In this document: positions 6,916-15,615 of the stretch, in pieces | Layout: each line of letters opens with the position of its first letter | Numbering within the stretch: position 1 is the stretch's first letter | Virus record (IMG/VR): IMGVR_UViG_3300042867_001289 | Coordinates: 62,001-126,000 of that record | Length of the DNA stretch: 64,000 bases | Strand: one strand, 5' to 3' | From: a virus | Translations under genes and position numbers: made by a program | Notes under the pieces: generated by a model | The model's input: the letters and a program-made list of their open reading frames with translations, nothing else | Databases searched by the model: none | Told to the model about the DNA's origin: nothing

Positions 6916-7534
6916 ACTCCAGGTTTGTGGCTGTTTGCGCTGGGGCTAGTTGTACTGGCACCTGAGTTGTTGTGGTGGTACCAATAGTGGTACTAGTCGT
7001 GGTGCTAGTCGTTGTTGTTGACGCCGTTGTGGTAGTTGTTGTTGTGGGCGGCGGGCAAGGAAACCCCCAATGCTGTTGCGCTGTCGACAGATCAACAGGG
7101 AACAACATAGGGCCATGCCACACACCTGTCGGGCTGATCGTCTGAGGAGTCACCCCAGTAACAACATCAAACTGCACAGGGTTACAATCCTTCTTAAACG
7201 TAATCTCGGTAACCCCAGCATCCTTAATCGTAAAAGGAACTACTTCAAAAAGTTCTTGAGGCCAAGCAACCCCTCCACCCGGCATCGAATAAATCACAGC
7301 AGAAGCTTTAACCGCAGAACACAAAGGCGCAGAAGCCGTAACGGTAATGACAAACGTATCGTCCGAAGAAGAAACCTTATTAGTCAAAGCCAGCAAAGCC
7401 GGAAGGCAAAACCCTTGCACAGGGTCAGACTCCTGAACCACAGTGATAAACGAATCCTCTTCAGCCCCCACCGAAAAGTTAACCCCACCAAACATGACGG
7501 TAAGAATTGTTAACGTTGCTACTATCTTTTTCAT
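6905..7534 (-). CDS. Secreted Thr-rich protein ending in a sortase-like LEFTG motif
   Basis: A 209-residue protein with a clear signal peptide (M-K-K-I-V, then T-L-T-I-L-T-V-M-F-G-G, cleavage near V-G-A-E). The mature domain of about 130 residues has paired cysteines and beta-strand character. A Pro-Pro-Pro plus poly-Thr/Ser linker (about 160-190) follows, and the last residues are N-L-E-F-T-G. Thr-rich stalks followed by LxxTG are how actinobacterial surface proteins present domains to sortase, but here the gene stops right after the Gly with no membrane helix or basic tail. Ribosome site AGGAG. The function is unknown; an exported host-surface or superinfection factor is one possibility. 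Confidence 0.65.
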   Translation of the reverse strand: MKKIVATLTILTVMFGGVNFSVGAEEDSFITVVQESDPVQGFCLPALLALTNKVSSSDDTFVITVTASAPLCSAVKASAVIYSMPGGGVAWPQELFEVVPFTIKDAGVTEITFKKDCNPVQFDVVTGVTPQTISPTGVWHGPMLFPVDLSTAQQHWGFPCPPPTTTTTTTASTTTTSTTTSTTIGTTTTTQVPVQLAPAQTATNLEFTG

Positions 7535-7602
7535 TTAAAACTCTCCTAAATATTATGCGAATTTCGCCAAAAAATTTGTCTGATATCACTACAACTAAAA
7601 GC

Positions 7603-8265
7603 CTAATGGGCGTTTATACAAACCCAACCATACTTATCAAAACTCTCATCCAACACATCCGGCACAAGACCCGATTTCCAAAGAGCATACCCGCAACTCA
7701 CCTGATCCCGTGACGTCCAATCCAGAACCTCCCGAAACCAAATTTCGCCAAAAAATTTTACTTTGGGGACGTTCATATCTCTAGCTTGAACACCTGCCGC
7801 ATACAACCCGTAATGCTCAGGGAACCCCTCCTTCTTATAGGAGTCGCATTGCCCTTCAAAATCCTGGTCAGAGTAGCCCGTTCCCATTAAGACTTCGGCT
7901 TCATCGTACCCACAATCCCTATCATCCCAATGAGGGGACAGCACGAGACCCCTATACAGAAACGAAAGCACCTCTTCAACAAAATTATCGTTCACTATCT
8001 GCATCGACCCGTCAACCCAGATCACATAGTCGTATTCGCACAGCGCTGGGATCATATGGGGGTTTAGCTTTGGTATCTTAGCGAGCTTCCGCAGGTCTCC
8101 TATGATGCCTTCAGGGAGTCTGCAGACTTGCCATTCGCTATCTGCTGGGGAGCTCTGCCCGTCTGTAAAGTACAAGTAATCAACATCGTCCCTATAAGCA
8201 GCAGTGTGCTTTATTGGACGGTCATACCCACCAGTAACTGCTGTAACAACAGCTATCCGGTTCAT
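7603..8265 (-). CDS. DUF616/TOD1-like glycosyltransferase
   Basis: A 220-residue protein. Early motifs V-V-T-A-V-T-G-G-Y-D and Y-L-Y-F-T-D, then A-K-I-P-K-L-N-P-H and the metal-binding-like Y-V-I-W-V-D-G-S-M-Q-I, and late F-F-G-E-I-W-F-R-E-V and R-D-Q-V-S, match the glycosyltransferase-like DUF616/TOD1 group. ATG at 8265 is preferred to GTG at 8268 because AGG lies 5 bases ahead of it. It may glycosylate virion fibres or host polysaccharide; the donor and acceptor are unknown. It sits at the distal end of the adhesin region. An 18-base piece of the gene recurs just downstream of its stop (7560-7577). Confidence 0.75.
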   Translation of the reverse strand: MNRIAVVTAVTGGYDRPIKHTAAYRDDVDYLYFTDGQSSPADSEWQVCRLPEGIIGDLRKLAKIPKLNPHMIPALCEYDYVIWVDGSMQIVNDNFVEEVLSFLYRGLVLSPHWDDRDCGYDEAEVLMGTGYSDQDFEGQCDSYKKEGFPEHYGLYAAGVQARDMNVPKVKFFGEIWFREVLDWTSRDQVSCGYALWKSGLVPDVLDESFDKYGWVCINAH

Positions 8266-8271
8266 CACAAC

Positions 8272-8592
8272 CTACTGCTGCGCATCCAGCCAGCTAGCAA
8301 ACACTTCATCATTCAAAGGAATGACCCACACTTGGGCCTGATCCAAATCGTAATGATCGCCCTGAATAGTCCATGCCACTTCCATAGCCCCAGTCGGAAC
8401 ACACGAACCGACGTTGCACTCTAAACCGAAACGGTTAATAAAATGCTTGACCACACAAGAAGTCTGCTGGTGAACACACTCACCAGAACCAGGACAAGTA
8501 ATATCTTCAACTACCAACTCCGCATTCTGTAAACGCAAATGCAAAACATGGTGATCCGAATGCCAGATATTACCTAAATCTACTGAGCTCAC
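8272..8592 (-). CDS. Hypothetical Cys/His-containing protein
   Basis: A 106-residue protein starting with GTG in a GTGA overlap with the small gene upstream. It has several His and Cys residues (H-S-D-H-H near the start; C-P-G-S-G-E-C and S-C-V-V-K-H, later E-C-N-V-G-S-C) and Trp-rich strands at the end, suggesting a small beta domain with disulfides or a metal site. No family recognised. Translational coupling and the tail-region context suggest a minor virion or fibre-assembly protein. Confidence 0.5.
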   Translation of the reverse strand: MSSVDLGNIWHSDHHVLHLRLQNAELVVEDITCPGSGECVHQQTSCVVKHFINRFGLECNVGSCVPTGAMEVAWTIQGDHYDLDQAQVWVIPLNDEVFASWLDAQQ

Positions 8593-8762
8593 GAATCCTC
8601 AGGCGTATCATCCTGCAACTTAGCAACTTCAGCTTCGAGCATACGGATCAACCCACGCAAAGCCGCATTCTGAGTCATAAGGTTTGTGATATCCATTTGC
8701 ATTTCCTGCATCATGATCTCTGGGGGAATGGAGGGAACGTCTGGGATCGGAGCGTCTGACAT
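8589..8762 (-). CDS. Small coiled-coil protein (57 residues)
   Basis: A short reading frame beginning M-S-D-A-P-I-P-D-V-P with a good AAAGGA ribosome site 6 bases upstream and ending in a GTGA overlap with the next gene. After a Pro-rich start, most of the protein is one amphipathic helix (I-M-M-Q-E-M-Q-M-D-I-T-N-L-M, then A-L-R-G-L-I-R-M-L-E-A-E-V-A-K-L), likely a coiled coil. Small proteins of this kind accompany phage fibre genes as trimerisation or assembly helpers, but the role here is inference. Confidence 0.6.
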   Translation of the reverse strand: MSDAPIPDVPSIPPEIMMQEMQMDITNLMTQNAALRGLIRMLEAEVAKLQDDTPEDS

Positions 8763-8852
8763 GTGATTCCTTTATGTAGTGTTTATAAGGCAAATACAAG
8801 GTTAGTACATAGTAATGACAAAATCAACTCATAGAATATGGTCAATATTCGA

Positions 8853-9788
8853 TCAAAAAGCGACATCCACCGAGGTGCTATCACCCCAGTCGACAACGCC
8901 GGTCCTACTCAGATTCACTAAAGACGAAGCTCCGAAAGCCGCATACCATATGTTGCTCGAATTTTCTGCAATCACATAGGTGGGAGCGTCCCCGTCGGCA
9001 ACAGCAATAATTTCAATTTCTGATGAATACGGTTCAAATCTTATCAACTGGTCATTGATATCAGAGGTGATCCACAGATAGGTTCCGTCTGAATCCACAG
9101 AATATGATCGGGCTGTAATCGGTATTGTATCTACAAGTAGATTGTTATATGTATCAATTTTGTAAATCGCAAAACCAGCTATAACCCAAAGATATCCAAA
9201 ATCGTAAACACCAGGGACGTCTTGAATGTATATCTCAGACAGTGGGATTGTGGCATATATTTCAAGGGAAACAGGATCGAACTTCAAAACTTCTTTAGAA
9301 GCAGTATCAATAGTCCAAATCGAATCATCGACACCTATAACCTTGCTTATACTGCGTAAAACGTAATCGTTATCCGGTCCAAAATCGAATAGCCAGGGGT
9401 CATCAATAACAAAAGTCGAAGGATTCACTCGGATCAAACTGTTGCCTCGTGAGACCCATATGTCACCGTTTGCAAAATCCACATTCCGTGGCTGTATCCC
9501 ATTAGTAGTCAGAAAACTTTCATCGGACAGATTTGTCTCTGGGTCAATCCTAAACAACCCACCATCGTTATAGCCAAAACAAGCAACCCAAATATAACCA
9601 AATTCGTCAACAGTGATATCAACCGGACCCTCGCCTACAGCTATGGTATCTAAAATCGTATTTGAAACAGGATCAACCCTAGAAACCGAATTATCAAAGT
9701 ATTGGGTAACCCATATAGACCCCGATGTAAAAACGCACTGAAAGGGTATTTCACCAAGATTGATTCGTTGCGTTTCCTCGTAAGCCAT
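8853..9788 (-). CDS. Vgb/YVTN-type beta-propeller protein
   Basis: A 311-residue protein made of repeated units of about 42 residues with the pattern G-x-I/L-W-V-x(n)-V-x-R/K-I-D-P-x-T/S-N (for example S-G-S-I-W-V-T-Q-Y and S-R-V-D-P-V-S-N, then G-Y-I-W-V-A and F-R-I-D-P-E-T-N), the hallmark of virginiamycin-lyase-like and YVTN propellers. No lyase catalytic set is evident, so it is more likely a carbohydrate- or protein-binding virion component. A related propeller is embedded in the 21778-24615 product. The last 12 residues (V-D-W-G-D-S-T-S-V-D-V-A) look like a truncated PKD domain. Confidence 0.75.
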   Translation of the reverse strand: MAYEETQRINLGEIPFQCVFTSGSIWVTQYFDNSVSRVDPVSNTILDTIAVGEGPVDITVDEFGYIWVACFGYNDGGLFRIDPETNLSDESFLTTNGIQPRNVDFANGDIWVSRGNSLIRVNPSTFVIDDPWLFDFGPDNDYVLRSISKVIGVDDSIWTIDTASKEVLKFDPVSLEIYATIPLSEIYIQDVPGVYDFGYLWVIAGFAIYKIDTYNNLLVDTIPITARSYSVDSDGTYLWITSDINDQLIRFEPYSSEIEIIAVADGDAPTYVIAENSSNIWYAAFGASSLVNLSRTGVVDWGDSTSVDVAF

Positions 9789-9812
9789 TAGATCATCTTA
9801 CCCTAGAAGGCC

Positions 9813-10796
9813 TTAACCGTTCTCTTCAAGAACCCAGACTTCAAAATCCTGAATACTCAAATTAGCTAAAGCGGAAAGATCTTTCTGGTCCCACCTAGAA
9901 TCGGGTTCAAGCATCGTGGAATTGTGTCCACCAGAGTCAACAATCATGATCCCTGGCCCCTGATAACAATCCATCACAGCATTCGCCTGAGGATTAGTTT
10001 TTCTGCCAAAACCGCTATCTGTTAAACGGGTTCGTGCCGATTCTTTCAAACGTAATACAGCCCCCATAGGCGGAGCGTCAACAGCAGAACTTTTGCCATC
10101 GGATCCCTTAGCAGGCCAAATAAACTCCGATGATGCGGCCACGACCCCCATGCTCGCACGTTGCACCCACCCAGCGAGCACAAGATCGTCATAGCGAAGC
10201 GTAAGCTCCGCTAGCGACTGCCGGGCAACCGAACACCCTTCAGCCTCATACGAGCCTTCTAGGAGGGAATGCTGGGTGACCTTAGCCGCCTGAGTACAGG
10301 CATTGCCTCTGTCATAAAACTCACCGGCCTCAGTAATCGTCATAGATGACAGATCGTAAACATGGAGTTTATGATCGCTGTAATCCTGCATCGGATTACC
10401 CTGGATCATCATCCTCGGATCGTATTTGAACATCTTCCCATAAGGTGCGGCCCATCCGGTTCCGATCCAACATTTATTTACACCATAACCTGTTGATACC
10501 AGGTATTTGCGATCCGTTAGCTTGGCAAGATTTAGCGGATAGCCATCGACTACACCATTAACTTTAGGTTTAGTGCTTCCCGTAAATATTGATATACCTT
10601 TAGACGTACTATCAGTAGCGGCCAAATGGCCGATCATTAAAGACGATAAAGGGTGCCTAGTTTTTGGGATAGTAGTAAACGCTTTATCATCATCCGGGTG
10701 CCAGGGTTTAGCGGGCAACGATGGGGTCGCAGGATAATTCCAACGTTTCCAAACCCAAACATTATTTACAAAAATATCCCACAAACCCATTTTCAT
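9813..10796 (-). CDS. Secreted-type WPAKGSDG-domain protein (adhesin-like)
   Basis: A 327-residue protein whose C-terminal 120 residues (W-P-A-K-G-S-D-G, then G-A-V-L-R-L-K-E-S-A-R, G-I-M-I-V-D-S-G-G-H and D-S-R-W-D-Q-K-D-L, ending F-E-V-W) resemble a widespread domain of bacterial extracellular proteins with an R-L-K ... Y-G-x-x-x-D-x-G ... R-W pattern. The same domain occurs within the 1934-residue protein (about residues 390-740; 32150-31090), so the two are paralogues. Function is not established; carbohydrate binding or cleavage is a guess. No signal peptide. Good ribosome site (GAGGG). Confidence 0.6.
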   Translation of the reverse strand: MKMGLWDIFVNNVWVWKRWNYPATPSLPAKPWHPDDDKAFTTIPKTRHPLSSLMIGHLAATDSTSKGISIFTGSTKPKVNGVVDGYPLNLAKLTDRKYLVSTGYGVNKCWIGTGWAAPYGKMFKYDPRMMIQGNPMQDYSDHKLHVYDLSSMTITEAGEFYDRGNACTQAAKVTQHSLLEGSYEAEGCSVARQSLAELTLRYDDLVLAGWVQRASMGVVAASSEFIWPAKGSDGKSSAVDAPPMGAVLRLKESARTRLTDSGFGRKTNPQANAVMDCYQGPGIMIVDSGGHNSTMLEPDSRWDQKDLSALANLSIQDFEVWVLEENG

Positions 10797-10798
10797 GA

Positions 10799-11251
10799 CT
10801 AGCCCTCATCTTCACCAGATGTGCGACGATCAGGCTTTATGTCGATTCCCATGTTGTCTATAAAATTTTCGAACCTTTTACGTTCTGACTCGGTCGCTGA
10901 AAGCAGTTGCATTCCTTTTTCAAGTTCACTAATACGATGATGAATCGGGGTTGCCGTGCCATTAGGTCCCAAATGGTAACGTTCATAGTCACTCATTTTC
11001 GCAAGTCGATCCTCGATACACTTATGGTCTAGTGCCATCTGCTCAATAGACCACTCCTGATACTGCACAAGCGCCTCATTATTAGACGCAATGTCATCCT
11101 TCAGTGGTTCTACCCCAACGCTCACTTGTTTAGCTGCCCAACGCCCAGTAACACCTGAGATCTTTTCGACAAGCACAAATAGACCGATGAGAATAGCTAC
11201 AGTCGAAGCTAATACCGCTATGGTTTCCGCCGCCTGAAACCCCACGACCAC
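10799..11251 (-). CDS. Membrane-anchored coiled-coil protein (lysis region)
   Basis: A 150-residue protein with one N-terminal membrane helix (E-T-I-A-V-L-A-S-T-V-A-I-L-I-G-L-F-V-L) followed by a charged, largely helical domain (E-E/K-rich segments around residues 45-145). The GTG start at 11251 overlaps the holin stop codon by one base. Its place after holin and endolysin suggests a lysis accessory protein, such as a second holin-like or spanin-like protein; the topology fits, but no family motif proves it. Confidence 0.55.
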   Translation of the reverse strand: MVVGFQAAETIAVLASTVAILIGLFVLVEKISGVTGRWAAKQVSVGVEPLKDDIASNNEALVQYQEWSIEQMALDHKCIEDRLAKMSDYERYHLGPNGTATPIHHRISELEKGMQLLSATESERKRFENFIDNMGIDIKPDRRTSGEDEG

Positions 11252-11430
11252 TACTGTGCTTTGGTCGAAGTATTAGCTGAAGCCAAACCGAAACCCAAAA
11301 CAGTGGAAGCCAGTCCAAGCCAAACGGCAATCTGTCGCGAATCCACAACGCCATATGCCACCAGTATTGGTACTACCGCCACCAAAACACGGTAGATATA
11401 GGCTCGTGTTTGCTCATTTTTAAGACTCAT
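11251..11430 (-). CDS. Holin
   Basis: A 59-residue protein starting M-S-L-K-N-E-Q-T-R; ATG at 11430 is chosen because AAAGGAAACAA precedes it, although the frame is open 51 bases further. Two hydrophobic segments (Y-R-V-L-V-A-V-V-P-I-L-V-A-Y-G-V-V, then I-A-V-W-L-G-L-A-S-T-V-L-G-F-G-L) joined by a short D-S-R-Q turn match small actinophage holins, which form membrane lesions that release endolysin. It directly follows the endolysin gene. Confidence 0.8.
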   Translation of the reverse strand: MSLKNEQTRAYIYRVLVAVVPILVAYGVVDSRQIAVWLGLASTVLGFGLASANTSTKAQ

Positions 11431-11459
11431 TTTGTTTCCTTTGCTCGTGAAATATGAGG

Positions 11460-12332
11460 TCATCGTGTTAGCCAAAACCACGTTGCTGGGCCGATGATTC
11501 CATCAACCTTCATTTGGGCATCGCTAAGTCGGAAAAACTTTTTTACATTTCGTTGAAAGATTCTGGTAGCAGCCGCTGATGCGGGCCCAAAATTGCCATC
11601 GATTTCCAAATCTGGCCCGTCAAGCTTGTTGTTCAAAAGTGCTTGCGCCCATCTAGCCGCATCCCCTTTTGAGCCTTGCTTCACGATCTGTTTTGATGCT
11701 GCCGCTATCCCTGCTGCTATCGCCACAAGATCTACACCTCCGGCCACTGGTGCAGGCTCTGGGACAGGCTCTGGCACTGGTGCCTGCCCTTCATGCCATT
11801 GGCGGCAGAACTCGGCAGTAATCGTTCTCATATCCTCACCAGAGACAGTATGCATATCGATCTTACGGGTTGTGTATTCTTTATGCATACAACAAGCAGG
11901 GATTCGACCCGTGTCATAACCAATCAGTGCCGCCGTCACCTTAGCGACCACAAACAATTGGTCCAGCCGCCATGGCTCAGTAGAATCGTAACCCGTATTT
12001 TCTACTTCAATGCCATACATTGTACTATTGCCCCTGTTCGTAATACCCTGCCATCCCCCAGTACCAGCGTGATTTGCTTTGCCAGCCGCGATCACAATGC
12101 AAATATTTGAACGCGTGATAAGAACGTTACATAAAGGCCCGGCGAGATCAGCGCGACCGTTAGTCACAATCCCCAGCGAAGGGGCATCTTTGCCAAGACC
12201 TGAAGCGGTATGATGCCACATAACCCCGTTTGGGGTGAAGCCATCTGATTTACCACGGGTTTGCCAACCTGGTTGCTCTTCAACAACAAGACCTGCTTCT
12301 CGTAGCCTATCTGCTATGCCCAAATCTCTCAT
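11460..12332 (-). CDS. Endolysin: N-acetylmuramoyl-L-alanine amidase with PG-binding domain
   Basis: A 290-residue lysin. Residues about 25-180 are a type-2 amidase/PGRP domain with M-W-H-H-T-A (His40, His41), G-I-E-V-E-N-T-G and C-M-H-K-E-Y (His150) to Asp159, which supply the zinc site cutting the MurNAc-L-Ala bond. A Pro/Glu/Val linker (about 182-195) leads to a C-terminal peptidoglycan-binding domain (G-S-K-G-D-A-A-R-W-A-Q, then D-G-N-F-G-P-A-S and D-G-I-I-G-P-A-T). No signal peptide, as expected for a holin-released enzyme. ATGA overlap with the upstream gene; GGAGAAGG ribosome site. Confidence 0.92.
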   Translation of the reverse strand: MRDLGIADRLREAGLVVEEQPGWQTRGKSDGFTPNGVMWHHTASGLGKDAPSLGIVTNGRADLAGPLCNVLITRSNICIVIAAGKANHAGTGGWQGITNRGNSTMYGIEVENTGYDSTEPWRLDQLFVVAKVTAALIGYDTGRIPACCMHKEYTTRKIDMHTVSGEDMRTITAEFCRQWHEGQAPVPEPVPEPAPVAGGVDLVAIAAGIAAASKQIVKQGSKGDAARWAQALLNNKLDGPDLEIDGNFGPASAAATRIFQRNVKKFFRLSDAQMKVDGIIGPATWFWLTR

Positions 12333-12598
12333 AGTTGCCCTTCTCCTTGCAGTGTGAGTATTGCAGCGTCTAGGCCGTCAGTTATAGCTAACTTTACAGC
12401 ATTGATTGTTGTAGCTTCAGTTAGTCTGGAACTAATCTCGTCATGCATAGCCTGAGCCGCAATTACCTCTGGGGATGGTCTTATTTCCGGTTCTGGATCT
12501 GCTGCCCGCTGCGTAAGAAAAGCCGCAGAAGGTGTGACAAGCACCCATGTGACACCATCGTCCGAGTGCCATTCGCCATTTGTATCTGTACGTTCCAT
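12329..12598 (-). CDS. Hypothetical small protein between fibre and endolysin
   Basis: An 89-residue protein: a short beta segment with G-V-T-W-V-L-V-T near residue 15, then a long helix with many Ala, Glu and Thr. Its ATG shares one base with the stop of the collagen-like fibre gene and its stop overlaps the endolysin start, so it belongs to the fibre-lysis operon. No family recognised; a fibre-assembly chaperone would fit its position, by inference only. Confidence 0.55.
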   Translation of the reverse strand: MERTDTNGEWHSDDGVTWVLVTPSAAFLTQRAADPEPEIRPSPEVIAAQAMHDEISSRLTEATTINAVKLAITDGLDAAILTLQGEGQL

Positions 12599-15500
12599 TA
12601 TACAAGTCCTAACACTGTGATTTTTGATCCAATTGCAAAGTTATCTGCGCTTGGGAAAACCAATATTGAAGTAATCGCAGCAGTATCGTTTGCGAATATC
12701 AAAGCGTTCTGTGTGACCGCTACGCCGACCGCTGCTGTCGAAAGTTGGTGGACCCCCCTTTGAACGCCTGCCGTGTACTTCCCAACCCCACCTACAGTAA
12801 AATCGCACTCCCAGTAGCCTTGACGGTTTGTATTCGTGAGTGAACCAGGAAGCGAACCGTTGGAGTTAAAAGATGTGGTTGCGGCACTAGCGTTGATAAG
12901 ATACTCAGAGGCGGTTGACCCGTTAATTCTCATGCGCACGCCAACTGATGTGGCAGCAGAATCCCCTCGGCCTTGCAAGACAATCTTGATGTTTGAATAG
13001 CCGGTTGGATTGATATCAACACTTGCCGTGGCTGACGCAAACGTAGTTTTGCTAAGAACTTTGTAACCAGTGTTAAGAGTGTCCAAGATAGTTTTATCCG
13101 CAGCGCTCATCGAACCGGGGAGCGATGTGGTAGCAGAATTTATCGAAATATCAGGTGCGCTACTTGACCCACTGCTAACAATGGGTGCCGTTCCAGTAAC
13201 GCTCGTAATCGCTGTACTCCAGCTTTGATCACCACGCAAAAACGTGGTGGCAGATGCGGTACCGCTAGTGGCTAAGAAGTTTGTGCCGATCAAGTTAGGC
13301 ACATCGTTTGTGCGGCCCGGTCCAAGTACCATCACCGAGCCTGTTGTGGCGTGAACACGAGTAACTCTGGCGACGTTCTGAACCAAGTCTGTTGCAGCTG
13401 TTGGTCTGGTGTTTGTTAGCCCACCACCGGGTGCAACAAACATGCCGGAGTTGATTCCATAGCCAGTGGTGTTGAGGCCAGTGATAGTCCCCATAATCAT
13501 CACAAGGCCCGTACCATTGATGGCTAGGTCTTGCATAAGCAGGCCAATAGAGGGCATCTTTGCGCCTACTGAAGCGTCAGCGCCAGCAACTTCAATCACG
13601 GTAGTCGCACCGACGGTTCCAGTCGCATAAACCGGAGTTCCTTTAGTGAGCGCACCTCCTGATGTGTTCTTTACGCTGATCTGGAGTGGAACATCATCAG
13701 TCCATGTTGAGTCTCCACGCAAGAAGGTATCTGCGCTTGCTGTTCCTGTGCCAAGTAACGCTGGACTAAAGATGCCTGTTGTGGTTTGCGATGCGTCAAT
13801 CGGTCCAAGAGTGACATTCGGATCTGTAGGTGTCCCCGTAATCGCTATTGGTGAGGTGCCAGTCACCGACTGGACCGTGCCCGGATCGCCCTGAGCGCCT
13901 TCAGCGGCAATCAAAGTCCAATAAGTGCCTTCGACGGGGGTATCACCGGTGTTTCCACCATGAGCGTCTAGCCGGTACCACGTTTGACCTTCATAGGTTG
14001 CAATATCACCGATAGCGTATGATGCACCGGCAGAATACGCACCGGTGAAGTTCCAAAGAGCAGGAGCACCCGGATCACCCTGTGGACCAGGATCGCCCTG
14101 AGCACCCGGATCACCCTGTGGACCAGGATCGCCCTGAGCACCCGGATCACCCTGTGGACCAGGATCGCCCTGTGGACCAGGATCGCCCTGAGCACCCGGA
14201 TCACCCTGTGGACCAGGATCGCCCTGAGCACCCGGATCGCCCTGTGGACCCGGATCGCCCTGTGGACCCGGATCGCCTTGAGCACCCGGATCACCTTGAG
14301 CACCCGGATCGCCCTGTGGACCCGCAACATTGATTGAAAACGTAACTAGTTCAGCATTGCTGAAGGAGCCGTAACCCATGTTGCTAGGGTTGACGGTGAA
14401 GATAACGTAACTGCCGCCTTCTGTGTCGACAGTACCGCCAACACATGAAACAATTTCCCAGCTTGCATATGTCGAAGGGTCAGATTGACTCGTGACCAGT
14501 AAATAACCACCCTGAATACTCAAAAATAGTTCGTGTAGAGTCGTGTTTATCCCATATGGGTTGTCGTCTACCACTATCTGAGTTGCGCTTGAATACGGCA
14601 CCGTAACGAAACCGATGTGATCGTTGCCTGGGTCTCGGTCGCCAGCGTCAAGAGTGTTGATTGTGTAAGTCCAAGACAATCCACCTGGTGACCCCTGAGC
14701 TCCGGGGTCACCTTGAGCTCCGGGATCACCTGGGTCACCTTGAGCGCCAGGATCGCCCTGAGCACCGGGATCGCCCTGTGGACCCGGATCGCCCTGAGCA
14801 CCAACTAATGACGCTAACCACGCAGCCTCATTGCCAACGAACCCCTCTTCGACAGCAATTTCATATGCTGACAAGCCAGAAGTCCCCGTAAGATCAAAAG
14901 CGTCGATAACAGCGAAAGCTTCTTCAGCAGTACCAACATACAATCCGGCGTTTTCATAACTGAGCGTACCTGTGAATCCGGTATAAGTTCCAATCTGAAC
15001 TTCGGCACCAGTCAGCGAATGGGGTATAAAACTAGTAGCAGCTGCAAGCGGGTCAATAAACCCACCGAGACCAGCACCTTCATTAAAGCCAACCCACAAA
15101 GCTGGGGTAAACAAGCCAGCACCACCGCAGCCAACTGAAACTACTTGACCGCCAAGAACTTCAACAGGTTCAAAATCAACGTCATGGACAAGAGCGTAAA
15201 CGGTTGGCATTTCATCGCCGACAAGCATCAATAAAACATGCTGGTTGGGATCTGCTTCCCACAGTTCAGAGTTCACATACGACTGTGTAATCGTCCAGCG
15301 TGCTGGGCAATCGTAGACAGCCCACTCAGAGTCTTCTGCCAGTATCGCCGGAGCCGAGGGCAAGTACTGCATCAAATATATGACATCACCGGGTTCTGGA
15401 GTCAAGGAAGGGGTCATCAGGACAACAGCAGCAGCGAATGAACCTGTCCCATCAGCACCATCAGCACCATCAGCACCATCAGCACCAGGGGGCCCATCAG

Positions 15501-15615
15501 CGCCCGGCAAACCCACACGCGTAACCTCAACCTCAAACTGAGGCTCCTCCCAAACCTCAACAATATTAGGCAAAGGAACTATAACTTCAGAACGAAGCGA
15601 CTCATCACCACTCAT
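12598..15615 (-). CDS. Collagen-like tail fibre protein
   Basis: A 1005-residue fibre. Three collagen-type blocks are visible: G-A-D/G-P-P repeats near residues 34-56, a short (A/P)-Q-G-D-P-G block near 270-305, and 14 consecutive (A/P)-Q-G-D-P-G units encoded at 14070-14321. Between them are beta-rich segments, including a [12 protein letters not shown] chitin-binding-like module ([12 protein letters not shown], near 525-570), and a C-terminal domain typical of phage fibre tips. The Gly-X-Y runs should form a trimeric triple helix; the tip would bind the host surface. It overlaps the next fibre-region gene by 4 bases. Confidence 0.88.
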   Translation of the reverse strand: MSGDESLRSEVIVPLPNIVEVWEEPQFEVEVTRVGLPGADGPPGADGADGADGADGTGSFAAAVVLMTPSLTPEPGDVIYLMQYLPSAPAILAEDSEWAVYDCPARWTITQSYVNSELWEADPNQHVLLMLVGDEMPTVYALVHDVDFEPVEVLGGQVVSVGCGGAGLFTPALWVGFNEGAGLGGFIDPLAAATSFIPHSLTGAEVQIGTYTGFTGTLSYENAGLYVGTAEEAFAVIDAFDLTGTSGLSAYEIAVEEGFVGNEAAWLASLVGAQGDPGPQGDPGAQGDPGAQGDPGDPGAQGDPGAQGSPGGLSWTYTINTLDAGDRDPGNDHIGFVTVPYSSATQIVVDDNPYGINTTLHELFLSIQGGYLLVTSQSDPSTYASWEIVSCVGGTVDTEGGSYVIFTVNPSNMGYGSFSNAELVTFSINVAGPQGDPGAQGDPGAQGDPGPQGDPGPQGDPGAQGDPGPQGDPGAQGDPGPQGDPGPQGDPGAQGDPGPQGDPGAQGDPGPQGDPGAPALWNFTGAYSAGASYAIGDIATYEGQTWYRLDAHGGNTGDTPVEGTYWTLIAAEGAQGDPGTVQSVTGTSPIAITGTPTDPNVTLGPIDASQTTTGIFSPALLGTGTASADTFLRGDSTWTDDVPLQISVKNTSGGALTKGTPVYATGTVGATTVIEVAGADASVGAKMPSIGLLMQDLAINGTGLVMIMGTITGLNTTGYGINSGMFVAPGGGLTNTRPTAATDLVQNVARVTRVHATTGSVMVLGPGRTNDVPNLIGTNFLATSGTASATTFLRGDQSWSTAITSVTGTAPIVSSGSSSAPDISINSATTSLPGSMSAADKTILDTLNTGYKVLSKTTFASATASVDINPTGYSNIKIVLQGRGDSAATSVGVRMRINGSTASEYLINASAATTSFNSNGSLPGSLTNTNRQGYWECDFTVGGVGKYTAGVQRGVHQLSTAAVGVAVTQNALIFANDTAAITSILVFPSADNFAIGSKITVLGLV
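14070..14321 (-). repeat. Tandem 18-bp repeats coding (A/P)QGDPG
   Basis: About 14 head-to-tail 18-base units, alternating two variants that encode P-Q-G-D-P-G and A-Q-G-D-P-G, all inside the fibre gene. A shorter, related block lies at about 14690-14805. Near-identity between units suggests recent expansion by slippage or recombination, which keeps the reading frame because the unit is a multiple of three. Confidence 0.9.

Noticed and set aside
8763-8852. Promoter TTGTCA-17-TGTATT on the minus strand
   Set aside because: Several overlapping weak matches exist in this AT-rich gap; none is better than chance.
14082-14333. Plus-strand D-R-P-E/V-H/D repeat protein
   Set aside because: It is the opposite-strand reading of the collagen repeats.
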